From Bacteroidota bacterium (GTDB lineage Bacteria; Bacteroidota; Bacteroidia; Cytophagales; Cyclobacteriaceae): 64,000 bases of DNA. This document shows positions 1 through 8,742 of this stretch, piece after piece. The translations under genes and the position numbers were made by a program. The stretch's first letter is position 1. Each line of letters starts with the position of its first letter. Under the pieces are notes generated by a model, which saw only the letters and a program-made list of their open reading frames with translations, was not told where the DNA came from and did not search any database. The stretch is from assembly GCA_018266435.1 (NCBI GenBank), contig JAFEAL010000004.1:186001-250000 (forward strand). Direction: 5' to 3'.

Positions 1-29
1 GACAGGATCAGTGGAAAACATGTGGCATT

Positions 30-686
30 TTATCCGTTAGCTTTCTTATGATCGGCTAAAAATTTGGCTAAGCCAATATCGGTGAGAGGATGGTTAAGTA
101 AATCAGTAATTACTTTGAGCGGGCATGTGGCTACATCGGCACCAATCTCGGCACATTTAATCAGGTGCATGGTGTGGCGTACACTGGCTGCCAAAATTTC
201 TGTTTCGTAGCCATAGTTATCATAGATCAAACGAATCTGGGCGATTAGCTCAAGCCCGTCTTGCGAGATGTCGTCCAGCCGGCCGATGAACGGAGAAACA
301 TAGTTGGCTCCGGCTTTGGCTGCAAGCAAGGCCTGGCCGGCCGAAAACACCAACGTGCAATTGGTGCGTATGCCCTCGCTCGAAAATTTTCTGATGGCCT
401 TTACCCCGTCCTTGATCATAGGTACCTTCACCACAATTTTGTTGTCAATTTTGGCCAACTCTTTTCCTTCGGCAATAATTTTGTCAAACTCTGTGGCAAT
501 TACCTCAGCGCTCACGTTGTCGTCAACTATATCGCAAATGGCTTTGTAATGTGCCCTGACTTTTTCAGCACCGGCTATTCCTTCTTTGGCCATGAGCGAA
601 GGATTGGTGGTTACACCATCCAGCACACCCAAGTTATGCGCTTCACGTATTTCGTTAAGATTGGCAGTATCGATAAAAAATTTCAT
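30..686 (-). CDS. tal: Transaldolase, small TalC/FSA-type
   Basis: A 218-residue single-domain aldolase-barrel protein of the short transaldolase family; it should move a dihydroxyacetone unit between sugar phosphates in the cytosolic non-oxidative pentose phosphate pathway. Visible are Asp6 (FIDTAN), TTNPS at 26-30 and the Schiff-base Lys87 in VVKVPM. Two positions separate transaldolase from fructose-6-phosphate aldolase: Glu61 in VSAEV, where the aldolase has Gln, and Phe133 in SPFIGR, where the aldolase has Tyr. Both point to transaldolase. The ATG at 686 gives the family's usual N-terminus. It is transcribed alone, with a -7-like box 40 bases upstream. The family is certain; the activity is inferred from these residues. 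Confidence 0.93.
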   Translation of the reverse strand: MKFFIDTANLNEIREAHNLGVLDGVTTNPSLMAKEGIAGAEKVRAHYKAICDIVDDNVSAEVIATEFDKIIAEGKELAKIDNKIVVKVPMIKDGVKAIRKFSSEGIRTNCTLVFSAGQALLAAKAGANYVSPFIGRLDDISQDGLELIAQIRLIYDNYGYETEILAASVRHTMHLIKCAEIGADVATCPLKVITDLLNHPLTDIGLAKFLADHKKANG

Positions 687-725
687 TATGGATTATTGAT
701 TTTAGATGGCCGTTGAATGATTTGG

Positions 726-733
726 CAAATCTA
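726..733 (-). promoter_or_regulatory. -7 box (TAGATTTG) upstream of transaldolase
   Basis: On the minus strand TAGATTTG is an exact match to the Bacteroidota -7 consensus TAnnTTTG, 40 bases before the transaldolase ATG. No TTG is seen at the expected -33 distance, so this is a half-supported promoter. Confidence 0.35.
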
Positions 734-796
734 ATCAGTTGAGGCAAAATAAAGAAAGAGAAATGCAGATGGCTGCAAAAGGATGGAAGGAGTGAG

Positions 797-836
797 AAAA
801 ATGGATGTTATCCCGATGGTTCTGTGGTTGGGATAA
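797..836 (-). terminator. Possible terminator after the SRP RNA
   Basis: Inverted repeat TTATCCC (808-814) and GGGATAA (830-836) lies 15 bases past the 3' end of the SRP RNA on its strand, and a run of five T (797-801) follows after six bases. The stem is short and AT-rich and the T-run is not adjacent, so this is tentative. Confidence 0.3.
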
Positions 837-850
837 TCCGGGTAAAAAAA

Positions 851-947
851 ATGGCAAATCGAACATCGCACCGCTACAACCACTTACCCTTGCTGCCTTC
901 CGGCCCTGGGGGAGTTCAGCAGGAGCTGGTCGTGCCGATTTGCCGAG
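851..947 (-). ncRNA. ffs: Small signal recognition particle RNA (4.5S type)
   Basis: Read on the minus strand, this stretch contains the conserved apical loop GGCCGGAAGGCAGCAAGGG of bacterial SRP RNA, which binds the Ffh M domain. The ends pair: GGCAAATCG (944-936) with CGATTTGCC (861-853) closes the long hairpin. A length of about 95 bases fits the bacterial small class lacking an Alu domain. The RNA with Ffh targets inner-membrane proteins to the translocon. A TATTTTTG -7 box ends five bases before the helix starts, consistent with a direct transcript start. Exact ends are estimated from the pairing. Confidence 0.93.
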
Positions 948-948
948 G

Positions 949-956
949 CAAAAATA
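949..956 (-). promoter_or_regulatory. -7 box (TATTTTTG) for the SRP RNA gene
   Basis: Exact TAnnTTTG match on the minus strand, placing the start site at about 942-944, exactly where the closing helix of the SRP RNA begins. No clear TTG is seen at -33. Confidence 0.5.
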
Positions 957-977
957 ACAATTAATAAAATAAAACTA

Positions 978-1451
978 TTAAGGATTTTTTAAGTTAAAAA
1001 CCCACTGGCCGGTGGTGTTGTTTACCCGTGTGTAACCTGTGCCAGTAAAGTTAAAACTGAGTTGCAATGTGCTTGCTGAGGCGTTAATGACATAGGTCAT
1101 ATTCAATAAGTTAGCACCTGTATCTCTTACTATTTGAGTAGTGGGGTCTGTTCCAAATGTCCAGGTACCAGAGGTTGGCCACGGTCCGGGTATGGAGGGA
1201 CGGTTTGCACAAGTATAGCTATAATTACCAGTAGTGCCAGTAATGGTCAGGGTAAAATTGGTCCAATTCCATCCGTTTGAGCTGGTAACATCGGTGCCTC
1301 CTAAAGTTACGCTCGAAACAGTCCAGGTCTTTGAAAGTAATCCAAATTGTTTGTCTTGCGTGGTCTCCCCACCACCACTTTTACTGCAGCCTGAAAAAGT
1401 AAGGACAGCCAATACAGAAATGCCACTTAAAAGTATAAATGTGTGCTTCAT
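978..1451 (-). CDS. Small exported lipoprotein, unknown function
   Basis: A 157-residue protein starting at the ATG at 1451; a longer reading frame exists, but this start places a lipoprotein signal at the very N-terminus. The signal is MKHT, a hydrophobic stretch, then the lipobox FSGC with Cys22. The mature part is rich in Ser, Thr, Gly, Trp and Asn with alternating polar and aromatic residues (for example WTVSSVTLGG, SGTWTFG, LQLSFNF). This looks like a small beta-barrel or lipocalin-like fold, as in many Bacteroidota lipoproteins. No catalytic motif is seen. It stands alone between the SRP RNA and an ABC ATPase. The export prediction is firm; the fold is inference and the function unknown. 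Confidence 0.75.
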   Translation of the reverse strand: MKHTFILLSGISVLAVLTFSGCSKSGGGETTQDKQFGLLSKTWTVSSVTLGGTDVTSSNGWNWTNFTLTITGTTGNYSYTCANRPSIPGPWPTSGTWTFGTDPTTQIVRDTGANLLNMTYVINASASTLQLSFNFTGTGYTRVNNTTGQWVFNLKNP

Positions 1452-1568
1452 GGAAATGGATTTTTTCAGTTTTATCGCGATAAACATACAAAAATTCAAT
1501 CGGTTTTAGAAATACTCTAAAATTATTACTGAGCCAGGCTTTTATGGCGGCTGCAAGGAATTTGTAAC

Positions 1569-2168
1569 CTATTTGTAATCTAAAATATGGATTCGTTGCC
1601 TAATAGAAGCATATTCACTTTCCATATTTGAAGCTACGAATACAATTGTGGAGGCCGGAACTTGTTGCAGTTGCTCTTGGTACCACTGTGCAGAGGCCTG
1701 GTCGAGGTTGGTGCAGGGTTCATCTAAAAAAAGTACATCGGCCACAGAATAAAAGGCAAGACCTAACTTTAACCGTTGGCGCATTCCTGAAGAAAATTGG
1801 GCAATGGGTTTGGTGTGGTTTAGTGGAAGGCGTAATATCTCCAGAAACTCATCGGCAGGCAATCGGCATTTTTTAAATTTGAAGTGAAACTGCACTATTT
1901 CCTGAAGGGAAAATTCTTCGATCAGATCCATATAAGGTGTAGCAATGGCTACGTGTTGAAAAATTTCGGATGAATCAATTCCCTGATAGTTAATTGCTCC
2001 GGCACTGGGCTGCAGTTGCCCCCACAGGGCCTGCATTAAGGTAGATTTGCCTGAGCCGTTCGGGCCGGTGATAGCGTAGCGGTTTCCTTCGTTAAAAGAA
2101 TAATTGAAATTTCGAAAAATCCATTCGCGGTTGAATCGTTTTCCTAAATTCTCCGCAATGATTTTCAT
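1569..2168 (-). CDS. ABC transporter ATP-binding protein
   Basis: A 199-residue stand-alone ATPase subunit. Walker A GPNGSGKST is at 35-43, the signature FSSGMRQR at 125-132 and Walker B DVLFLDEP at 144-151, so all parts for ATP hydrolysis are present. The short length and sequence style resemble CcmA-like exporter ATPases. No permease lies next to it, so the substrate cannot be read from context. Its ATG overlaps the lpxA stop as ATGA, so it is translationally coupled to the lpxC/fabZ-lpxA operon. That could suggest an envelope role, but this is inference only. Confidence 0.9.
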   Translation of the reverse strand: MKIIAENLGKRFNREWIFRNFNYSFNEGNRYAITGPNGSGKSTLMQALWGQLQPSAGAINYQGIDSSEIFQHVAIATPYMDLIEEFSLQEIVQFHFKFKKCRLPADEFLEILRLPLNHTKPIAQFSSGMRQRLKLGLAFYSVADVLFLDEPCTNLDQASAQWYQEQLQQVPASTIVFVASNMESEYASIRQRIHILDYK

Positions 2169-2962
2169 TCCATGGCGGGAGCCCCCGTAGAAAACCCTTT
2201 CATGATGCCGCGTTCAGAAGCTTTGATAAAGCTAATGATGTGATCACGCTCAGAGCTGGCCGGAAGTTCCTGTTCGACCAAATCAAGAGCCTTGGCGTTG
2301 TTGAGTCCTTTTAAAAAAATGTAGCGGTAGATTTCCTGTATCTCGCTGATTTTGTCAGCATCAAATCCACGCCTGCGTAAGCCAATGGTATTGATACCTG
2401 CGTAGGCGAGAGGCTCACGTGCGGCTTTGGTAAAAGGAGGAACATCTTTTCGTACCAGTGACCCACCTGAGACCATGACGTGCGCTCCTACCTTAACAAA
2501 TTGGTGCACGGCACTAGCTCCTCCGATCACCACCCAATCATCAACGGTAACATGGCCGGCCACTTGCACGGCATTAGCCAGGACACAGTGGTTGCCAATG
2601 ATGCAGTCGTGTGCGATGTGAACGTAAGCCATGAGCAAACAGTTTTTGCCGACTACCGTTTTTAGTTTATCGTTGGTACCCCGGCTAATGGTAACAAACT
2701 CACGTATGGAGGTATTGTCTCCTATGAAAGTTTCCGTTTTTTCACCGGCAAATTTTAGATCTTGAGGAATGGAAGAGATTGAAGCTCCCGGGTAAATTTT
2801 TACATTTTTGCCGAGGCGAGTACCTTCCCACAATACTGCGTTGGCTCCAATCCAGCAACCATCTCCAATTTCAACATCTGCTCTGACGGTTGCAAAAGGT
2901 TCGATGGTAACGTTGTTGCCAATTTTGGCATCGGGGTGAACGTTGGCTAAGGGGTAGCTCAT
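2165..2962 (-). CDS. lpxA: Acyl-ACP--UDP-N-acetylglucosamine O-acyltransferase LpxA
   Basis: First enzyme of lipid A synthesis: it transfers a 3-hydroxyacyl chain from ACP to UDP-GlcNAc in the cytosol. The 265 residues match the family length (about 262 in E. coli). The N-terminal two thirds is a left-handed beta-helix of hexapeptide repeats. HIAHDC places the catalytic His at 118. The C-terminal third is the helical domain. The start is taken at 2962 (MSYPLANVHPD); an upstream in-frame start would add 14 atypical residues. The ATG overlaps the lpxC/fabZ stop (ATGA) and the stop overlaps the next ATG, so the three genes are tightly coupled. Confidence 0.96.
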   Translation of the reverse strand: MSYPLANVHPDAKIGNNVTIEPFATVRADVEIGDGCWIGANAVLWEGTRLGKNVKIYPGASISSIPQDLKFAGEKTETFIGDNTSIREFVTISRGTNDKLKTVVGKNCLLMAYVHIAHDCIIGNHCVLANAVQVAGHVTVDDWVVIGGASAVHQFVKVGAHVMVSGGSLVRKDVPPFTKAAREPLAYAGINTIGLRRRGFDADKISEIQEIYRYIFLKGLNNAKALDLVEQELPASSERDHIISFIKASERGIMKGFSTGAPAME

Positions 2963-4356
2963 AAATCTTTTTTCACTATACTGGCAGTCATGGCGCCTTC
3001 GCATACCAGGGTATTGCCCACGTAGGCACGTCCCGACATTTTTGCAATGCCCCTGCGGATAGGTGCAAGCAAATCACATTGGATGACCAATGTGTCGCCT
3101 GGAAGTACCATTTTACGGAAGCGGAACTCATCAATGCCCAGAAAATAGGTCCAGTAATTTTCGGGATCAGGTACGGTATTCAATACTAAAATACCACCGA
3201 TCTGCGCCATGGATTCTACCTGAAGCACTCCGGGGTAAACCGGGTTGCGAGGGAAGTGACCTTGAAAATAATTTTCGTTCATGGTTACGTTCTTCACACC
3301 GATCACCCGCTCTTTGTCGAGGTGAATGATTTTATCAATAAGTAAAAAAGGATATCGGTGAGGTAGCGTAGCTGAGATTTTGTTAATGTCCATGACCGGG
3401 GGCAAAGCAGGATTGTATTTGGGTACTCCTTTCTTATCCGACTCCTGCATAGACTTTTTCAGTTTTTTTGCAAAGGCCACATTGGCTGCATGGCCGGGCC
3501 GCGCAGCAAGAATTTGAGCTTTCAGTGGTCGGCCTGCCAGGGCGAGGTCGCCAATGATATCCAATAGTTTGTGACGGGCAGGCTCGTTATTATAGCGTAA
3601 TTCAATATTGTTCAAGATGCCCTCTTTCTTTACCTCAACTTTAGGCTTGTTCAGCATCTTGGCAATGTTATCAAGTTCATGTGGCTCTACCACCCGATCT
3701 ACGATAACGATGGCATTGTTCAGATCGCCTCCACGGATGAGGTTGTTTTTGTAGAGCATCTCCAGTTCGTGCAAAAAGCAGAAGGTGCGGCATGAGGCAA
3801 TTTCTTTTTCAAATTGCTGAATGCTGGTAATGGAGGCGTGTTGGCTGCCGAGCACCGGTGAATTGTAGTCTACCATCACGGTTACGCGATAGTCATCTAA
3901 AGGCAGGGCAGCGATTTCCACATTACGTGCTACCTCCCGGTAAAAGATAGAATCTTGTACCTCAAAAAAATCGCGCAGGGCATTTTGCTCTTCTTTGCCT
4001 ACTTCTTTTAAGGCATTGACGAACTGGATGGAGCTGCCATCCATGATAGGCGCCTCGGGGCCGTCTAACTGAATAAGCACATTGTCGATTTCTAAACCGA
4101 CCAATGCGGCCAGTGTGTGTTCAATGGTGCTGACTCGTGCCCCGCTTTGTTCAATGGTTGTTCCTCGCGAAACATCCACTACCCGATCACAGTCGGCATC
4201 AATGATGGGAGATCCAGGCAAATCAATCCGTTGAAATTTTATGCCGTGGTTAGGTTGAGCCGGTAAAAAAGTCATGGTGGTTTGTACCCCTGTGTGGAGA
4301 CCAACACCTGAAATGGTTACCGATTTATGAATGGTTTGCTGCTTGTAATTAAGCAT
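2959..4356 (-). CDS. lpxC/fabZ: Bifunctional LpxC deacetylase / FabZ dehydratase
   Basis: A 465-residue fusion. Residues 1 to about 305 are LpxC, the zinc deacetylase that commits UDP-GlcNAc to lipid A; STIEHTLAAL carries zinc ligand His80, and RHKLLDIIGD supplies the second His and the Asp ligand. From about 316 on is FabZ, the 3-hydroxyacyl-ACP dehydratase, with LPHRYPFLLID and the active-site stretch GHFPRNPVYPGVLQVE. The fusion is typical of Bacteroidota and joins lipid A and fatty acid synthesis, which compete for 3-hydroxyacyl-ACP. It heads the operon with lpxA and an ABC ATPase, under a well-formed promoter at 4374-4403. Confidence 0.97.
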   Translation of the reverse strand: MLNYKQQTIHKSVTISGVGLHTGVQTTMTFLPAQPNHGIKFQRIDLPGSPIIDADCDRVVDVSRGTTIEQSGARVSTIEHTLAALVGLEIDNVLIQLDGPEAPIMDGSSIQFVNALKEVGKEEQNALRDFFEVQDSIFYREVARNVEIAALPLDDYRVTVMVDYNSPVLGSQHASITSIQQFEKEIASCRTFCFLHELEMLYKNNLIRGGDLNNAIVIVDRVVEPHELDNIAKMLNKPKVEVKKEGILNNIELRYNNEPARHKLLDIIGDLALAGRPLKAQILAARPGHAANVAFAKKLKKSMQESDKKGVPKYNPALPPVMDINKISATLPHRYPFLLIDKIIHLDKERVIGVKNVTMNENYFQGHFPRNPVYPGVLQVESMAQIGGILVLNTVPDPENYWTYFLGIDEFRFRKMVLPGDTLVIQCDLLAPIRRGIAKMSGRAYVGNTLVCEGAMTASIVKKDL

Positions 4357-4373
4357 TTTGATTGAAAAGTGCG

Positions 4374-4403
4374 CAAAGTTAAGGCTATTAAGGGATTATA
4401 CAA
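4374..4403 (-). promoter_or_regulatory. Promoter of the lpxC/fabZ-lpxA operon
   Basis: On the minus strand TTG (4403-4401), 19 bases, then TAACTTTG (4381-4374), an exact match to the -7 consensus. The predicted start near 4367 leaves a leader of about 11 bases before the ATG at 4356. One of the best promoter matches in the window. Confidence 0.6.
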
Positions 4404-4544
4404 CTGGGTGTATGATTTTCAAGAAAATGGTAAATGATGCGGGTTGCAAGCCTGCGCGGTACGAAATGGCATGTGTGGTAAACCCTGTCAGTGAAATAGT
4501 TTTCGTAGAGAGAGTTTATATCGTTTCGAAGGCTAAGTTTTTTG

Positions 4545-4574
4545 TTGGTTTTCAAGATTCTGGCATTACTTTAG
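4545..4574 (+). promoter_or_regulatory. Probable promoter of the glpFKD genes
   Basis: TTG (4545-4547), 19 bases, then TACTTTAG (4567-4574), a seven-of-eight consensus match once the two free positions are allowed. It lies 40 bases before the glpF ATG. The spacing equals that of the lpxC promoter. The rest of the 258-base gap between lpxC and glpF shows no gene. Confidence 0.4.
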
Positions 4575-4614
4575 GGTAGTTTTTAGCTTTACAATTCTTT
4601 AAAATAGTTTTTTT

Positions 4615-5319
4615 ATGTCAAGTTACTTTGCTGAATTTTTTGGTACCATGTTGCTTGTTCTCTTAGGTGATGGGGTGGTGGCATCCGTTAGTTTAAAAAA
4701 AACAAAATCGGAAAATGCAGGATGGCTTGCGGTAGTAATGGGCTGGGGGCTGGCAGTGACTTTGGCGATCTTTGCCGTAGGAAAAATCAGCGGAGCACAT
4801 CTCAACCCGGCCATTACATTAGCATTTGCTTTTAACGGAAGTTTCCCGGCAGATCAGGTGGCGGGTTATATCTTGGCACAATTAACGGGTGCTTTTGCCG
4901 GTGCGGTGTTGGTATGGATTCATTTTTTGCCCCACTGGAAAGAAACAACCGATCAGCATACCAAGTTGGGTGTATTTTGTACTGCACCTGCCATACGAAA
5001 TACTTTTTCAAATTTAATGAGTGAAGTTATGGCCACCCTGGTACTTGTCTTAGCCTTGCTTTTTATCGGTACCAACAAATTTGCCGAAGGACTGAACCCA
5101 TTAATTGTGGGGATACTCATCGTTTCGATCGGATTGAGTTTGGGAGGAACAACCGGTTTTGCTATTAATCCGGCTCGCGACTTGGGTCCACGTATAGCAC
5201 ACTTTATATTACCCATTCAGGGTAAAGGAAAGTCAGACTGGAGCTATGCCTGGGTACCGATCGTGGGGCCGATAGTGGGAGGATTGCTTGGGGCATGGAT
5301 TTACACTTTGATTTATTAA
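4615..5319 (+). CDS. glpF: Glycerol uptake facilitator (aquaglyceroporin)
   Basis: A 234-residue integral membrane channel of the MIP family with about six hydrophobic segments. The two pore half-helices carry the NPA motifs HLNPAIT (NPA 64-66) and INPARD (NPA 185-187). Asp after the second NPA-Arg (RD, 188-189) is characteristic of glycerol facilitators rather than water-only aquaporins. It should let glycerol diffuse across the inner membrane. It is the first gene of glpF-glpK-glpD, 48 bases before the kinase that traps the glycerol as its phosphate. Length is slightly short for GlpF, but both motifs are intact. Confidence 0.95.
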   Translation: MSSYFAEFFGTMLLVLLGDGVVASVSLKKTKSENAGWLAVVMGWGLAVTLAIFAVGKISGAHLNPAITLAFAFNGSFPADQVAGYILAQLTGAFAGAVLVWIHFLPHWKETTDQHTKLGVFCTAPAIRNTFSNLMSEVMATLVLVLALLFIGTNKFAEGLNPLIVGILIVSIGLSLGGTTGFAINPARDLGPRIAHFILPIQGKGKSDWSYAWVPIVGPIVGGLLGAWIYTLIY

Positions 5320-5367
5320 CACTTCTCCGTAGCCATCGGTAACTGGCCACTTGTAATTTACTGCACC

Positions 5368-6849
5368 ATGAACCAATTTATCATTGCCCTCGATCAAGGT
5401 ACCACCAGTTCACGTGCTGTACTTTTTGATTCATCGGCAAAAATTATAGGTATCGAACAGCAGGAGTTCAGACAGATTTTTCCGCAACCCGGATGGGTGG
5501 AACACGACCCTAACGAAATTTTTTCTACCCAGCATGAAGTACTTATGCGGTTATTGGCAACGTATAAAATTGAAATTACAGACATAGCCGGCATTGGCAT
5601 TACTAATCAGCGAGAAACAACTATACTCTGGAATAAAAAAACAGGCGAACCGATTTATAATGCTATTGTGTGGCAGGATAAACGAACAGCACCCACTTGC
5701 GAAGAACTAAAATCAAGAGGACTTTCAGCGTATGTAAAACAAAATACAGGTTTGGTCATTGACTCGTATTTTTCGGCTACCAAGATCAAATGGATTTTAG
5801 ATCATGTAAAAGGTGCACGGCAGCTGGCCGAAAACGGTGAACTTGCTTTTGGCACGGTAGACACCTGGCTGATCTGGAAATTGACGAACGGGAAACAGCA
5901 CGTAACCGATTACTCCAATGTTTCGCGCACCATGCTTTTCAATATCAATGAATTGAAGTGGGATGAAAAGCTATTGTACGAATTGACTATTCCAAAATCA
6001 ATTTTGCCCCAGGTGAAACCTTCGGCAGCTCATTTTGGTGAATGGGTTTTCAATGGGCACTCTATTCCTGTTTGTGGCGTGGCGGGCGATCAGCAAGCGG
6101 CATTGTTCGGGCAAGCTTGCTTCAACCCGGGCGAAGCAAAAAACACGTATGGCACAGGTTGCTTTATGCTGATGAATACCGGAACAGAAATCCAATATTC
6201 AAAAAATGGATTGATCACCACCATTGCCTGGGGGCTTGACGGAAAAATAGAATATGCATTGGAAGGAAGCGTATTCATTGCGGGTGCAGCCGTGCAGTGG
6301 CTGCGTGATTCGGTACACTTGATCGACCAATCAAAAGATTCAGAATACTTTGCAGCCAAAGCACTTGGGTCAAACGAAGTGTACGTGGTGCCGGCTTTTG
6401 CAGGACTGGGTGCGCCATATTGGGATATGTATGCACGCGGAGCGATTTTCGGGCTAACACGCGACACCGGCAAAGACCATATCATTAAAGCCACGCTCGA
6501 ATCATTGGCATACCAAACCAAAGATATTTTAAATGCCATGCAGGAAGATGCAAACGTAAAGTTATCTTCTTTAAAAGTGGATGGCGGTGCATGTGCCAAC
6601 AACATGCTGATGCAATTTCAAGCCGATATTTTAGGAACAGAAGTGCAACGCCCGCAGGTGATTGAATCCACGGCACAAGGCGCTGCTTACCTGGCGGGCA
6701 TACAAGCCGGGTTGTGGAAAAAAGACGACATCTTAAAAAACAGAAAAATTGAAAAAACTTTTTTGCCCAATATGGAAAATGCCCAGCGCAATAAATTGTA
6801 CAAAGGATGGCTGAAGGCAGTGGAGCGGACAAAAGGATGGGCTTTGTAA
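5368..6849 (+). CDS. glpK: Glycerol kinase
   Basis: A 493-residue FGGY-family kinase that converts glycerol plus ATP to sn-glycerol 3-phosphate. The N-terminal phosphate-binding loop DQGTTSSR is at 9-16, the glycerol-contacting WVEHDP follows, and the catalytic Asp241 sits in [13 protein letters not shown]. The second ATPase lobe contains [11 protein letters not shown]. The length matches E. coli GlpK (502). It lies between the facilitator and the dehydrogenase, making a complete glycerol entry route. The 101-base gap to glpD contains an imperfect inverted repeat (TTCACA 6896-6901, TGTGAA 6914-6919) of unknown meaning. Confidence 0.97.
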   Translation: MNQFIIALDQGTTSSRAVLFDSSAKIIGIEQQEFRQIFPQPGWVEHDPNEIFSTQHEVLMRLLATYKIEITDIAGIGITNQRETTILWNKKTGEPIYNAIVWQDKRTAPTCEELKSRGLSAYVKQNTGLVIDSYFSATKIKWILDHVKGARQLAENGELAFGTVDTWLIWKLTNGKQHVTDYSNVSRTMLFNINELKWDEKLLYELTIPKSILPQVKPSAAHFGEWVFNGHSIPVCGVAGDQQAALFGQACFNPGEAKNTYGTGCFMLMNTGTEIQYSKNGLITTIAWGLDGKIEYALEGSVFIAGAAVQWLRDSVHLIDQSKDSEYFAAKALGSNEVYVVPAFAGLGAPYWDMYARGAIFGLTRDTGKDHIIKATLESLAYQTKDILNAMQEDANVKLSSLKVDGGACANNMLMQFQADILGTEVQRPQVIESTAQGAAYLAGIQAGLWKKDDILKNRKIEKTFLPNMENAQRNKLYKGWLKAVERTKGWAL

Positions 6850-6950
6850 ATACATATTCAAAAATCAATTTTTCCGGCTCAAAAAATAAATAGAGTTCAC
6901 ACTAAAAACTTTTTGTGAAATTTTAAAAGTAGAATTTTAAATCTTGAGCT

Positions 6951-8567
6951 TTGAATCGAACAAATTCCATATCAAAACTAAAATCAGAATCTTTCGACTT
7001 ACTCATTATTGGGGGTGGCATCACCGGTGCCGGCATAGCTCTTGATGCGGCCACGCGCGGGTTGAAGACGGCACTCATTGAACAAAAAGATTTTGCTTAC
7101 GGCACCAGCAGTCGTTCTACTAAGTTGATCCATGGCGGATTACGCTACCTCAAACAACTGGAGTTTGGCCTGGTAAAAGAAGTAGGCAGCGAGCGGGCCG
7201 TGGTGCACAAGCTGGCTCCACATCTGGTCATTCCTGAAAAAATGTTATTGCCGTTGTATGAAAAGCGAGGGCTTGGCAGCACACTCACCTCCATTGGGTT
7301 AAAACTATACGATTGGCTGGCTGGCGTCAAGCATGAAGACCAGCGAAAAATGCTTACCCGAAAACAAACCTTGACACAAGAACCTCTGCTCAACCCTTCG
7401 GATGTAAAAGGAGGAGCGATCTATGCCGAATACCGAACCGATGATGCCCGCCTTACGATTGAGATTATGAAAACTGCGAGCCGGTACGGAGCAACAGTTG
7501 CTAATTACTGTGAAGCAGAAGAATTTATTTACGAGCATGAAAAAATTAAGGGAGCAAATGTTATTGACCGGATAGCTGAGGAGTCTTTTTCTATTCATGC
7601 CAAAGTAGTGGTTAATGCAGCCGGACCGTGGGTGGATAAGCTGCGCGAAAAAGACCACTCCAAAAAAGGAAAGCATTTGCACCTGACCAAAGGAGTTCAT
7701 ATTGTTTTGCCCCAAAAAAAACTACCTGTAGCCCAGTCGATCTATTTTGATGTGGGCGATGGACGAATGATCTTCGCCATCCCCCGCGGAAGAATAACGT
7801 ATATCGGTACTACCGACACCAACTACTCGGGCGATTTAGATGAAGTAAAAACGGATAAAGAGGATGCCGAATATTTGATTAAAGCCGTCAACCAAACATT
7901 TGCCAATTGCTCATTGTCTGTAGTTGATATTGAGTCGAGTTGGGCAGGACTCAGGCCATTGATTCACGAAGAAGGCAAAGGCGCATCAGAGTTGTCGCGC
8001 AAAGACGAAATTTTTGAGTCGCCATCGGGGCTGATCTCCATAGCCGGAGGCAAGCTGACCGGCTACCGCAAAATGGCCGAGCGGGTAGTGGATGTAGTCA
8101 TTAAAAAATATTTTGGTCATGGGCATTACAACCTTTGCCAAACAGGCACCTTGCTGCTGGCATCGTCTGATTTTAAAAACTACGAAGAGGTAAAGAAATA
8201 CATTGTGCGTGTGAGCGAGGAATTAAAATTTTTTCATCTGCAAGACGAAGCCACTTACCTGGTCAGCAACTTTGGCAAACAAACAGATCAGATTATATCA
8301 CACCTGAGTTTAGTTGATGACCCTGACCCGCTGATCCGGCTGACCCGGGCCGAACTGAAATTTTGTTTGGAAAATGAAATGGTGATGAAGGCAGAGGATT
8401 TCTTTACAAGAAGAACGGGCTTATTGTATTTTAATTTACCTAGACTTAATCATACGCTCCAGTCATGTATTCAGTGGATGGGTAATTCCCTTCGTTGGAA
8501 TGCACAAGAGGCAATTCTTCAAAGAGATCAAGTCTATCATTGTATTGAGAAGGCAGCACGTTTTTAG
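6951..8567 (+). CDS. glpD: Glycerol-3-phosphate dehydrogenase, FAD-dependent
   Basis: A 538-residue flavoprotein of the GlpD/GlpA family that oxidises glycerol 3-phosphate to dihydroxyacetone phosphate at the membrane and feeds electrons to the quinone pool. The FAD-binding GGGITGAG is at 21-28; SSRSTKLIHGGLRYL and the C-terminal SIAGGKLTGYRKMA are conserved. The start is unusual: a stop codon lies two codons before the TTG at 6951 and no ATG occurs before the FAD motif, so TTG is the only reasonable start. Last gene of the glycerol set. Confidence 0.95.
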   Translation: MNRTNSISKLKSESFDLLIIGGGITGAGIALDAATRGLKTALIEQKDFAYGTSSRSTKLIHGGLRYLKQLEFGLVKEVGSERAVVHKLAPHLVIPEKMLLPLYEKRGLGSTLTSIGLKLYDWLAGVKHEDQRKMLTRKQTLTQEPLLNPSDVKGGAIYAEYRTDDARLTIEIMKTASRYGATVANYCEAEEFIYEHEKIKGANVIDRIAEESFSIHAKVVVNAAGPWVDKLREKDHSKKGKHLHLTKGVHIVLPQKKLPVAQSIYFDVGDGRMIFAIPRGRITYIGTTDTNYSGDLDEVKTDKEDAEYLIKAVNQTFANCSLSVVDIESSWAGLRPLIHEEGKGASELSRKDEIFESPSGLISIAGGKLTGYRKMAERVVDVVIKKYFGHGHYNLCQTGTLLLASSDFKNYEEVKKYIVRVSEELKFFHLQDEATYLVSNFGKQTDQIISHLSLVDDPDPLIRLTRAELKFCLENEMVMKAEDFFTRRTGLLYFNLPRLNHTLQSCIQWMGNSLRWNAQEAILQRDQVYHCIEKAARF

Positions 8568-8660
8568 CTTTTCAATACCAGGAAAAACTTATAAAATAAT
8601 TTTTTAGCTACAGACCCAACCATTTTAATTGATTTTCATAATTTTAATGAAACGGAAATC

Positions 8661-8668
8661 TATCTTTG
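8661..8668 (+). promoter_or_regulatory. -7 box (TATCTTTG) before the NagB fusion gene
   Basis: Exact TAnnTTTG match 74 bases before the ATG at 8743. The -33 position has T-rich sequence but no TTG. It implies a leader of about 65-70 bases. Confidence 0.45.
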
Positions 8669-8742
8669 CTAAGTAAAACCTTCTTACTAAACAGAGGTGA
8701 GAAAATTAAATCTTTTGCACATTAGAGAAAATCAAAAAATAA

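Noticed and set aside
261..716. Open frame of 151 codons on the plus strand
   Set aside because: It is antisense to the transaldolase gene and has no protein-like pattern; the transaldolase is certain.
4358..4579. Open frame of 73 codons between lpxC and glpF
   Set aside because: It overlaps the lpxC promoter, has no recognisable pattern and no homology-like motif; it is more likely chance in intergenic DNA.
6090..6605. Open frame of 171 codons on the minus strand
   Set aside because: It is antisense to the glycerol kinase, which has intact motifs through this stretch.
6896..6919. Inverted repeat TTCACA-n12-TGTGAA between glpK and glpD
   Set aside because: Short with a long spacer and low complexity; no independent sign of a regulator.
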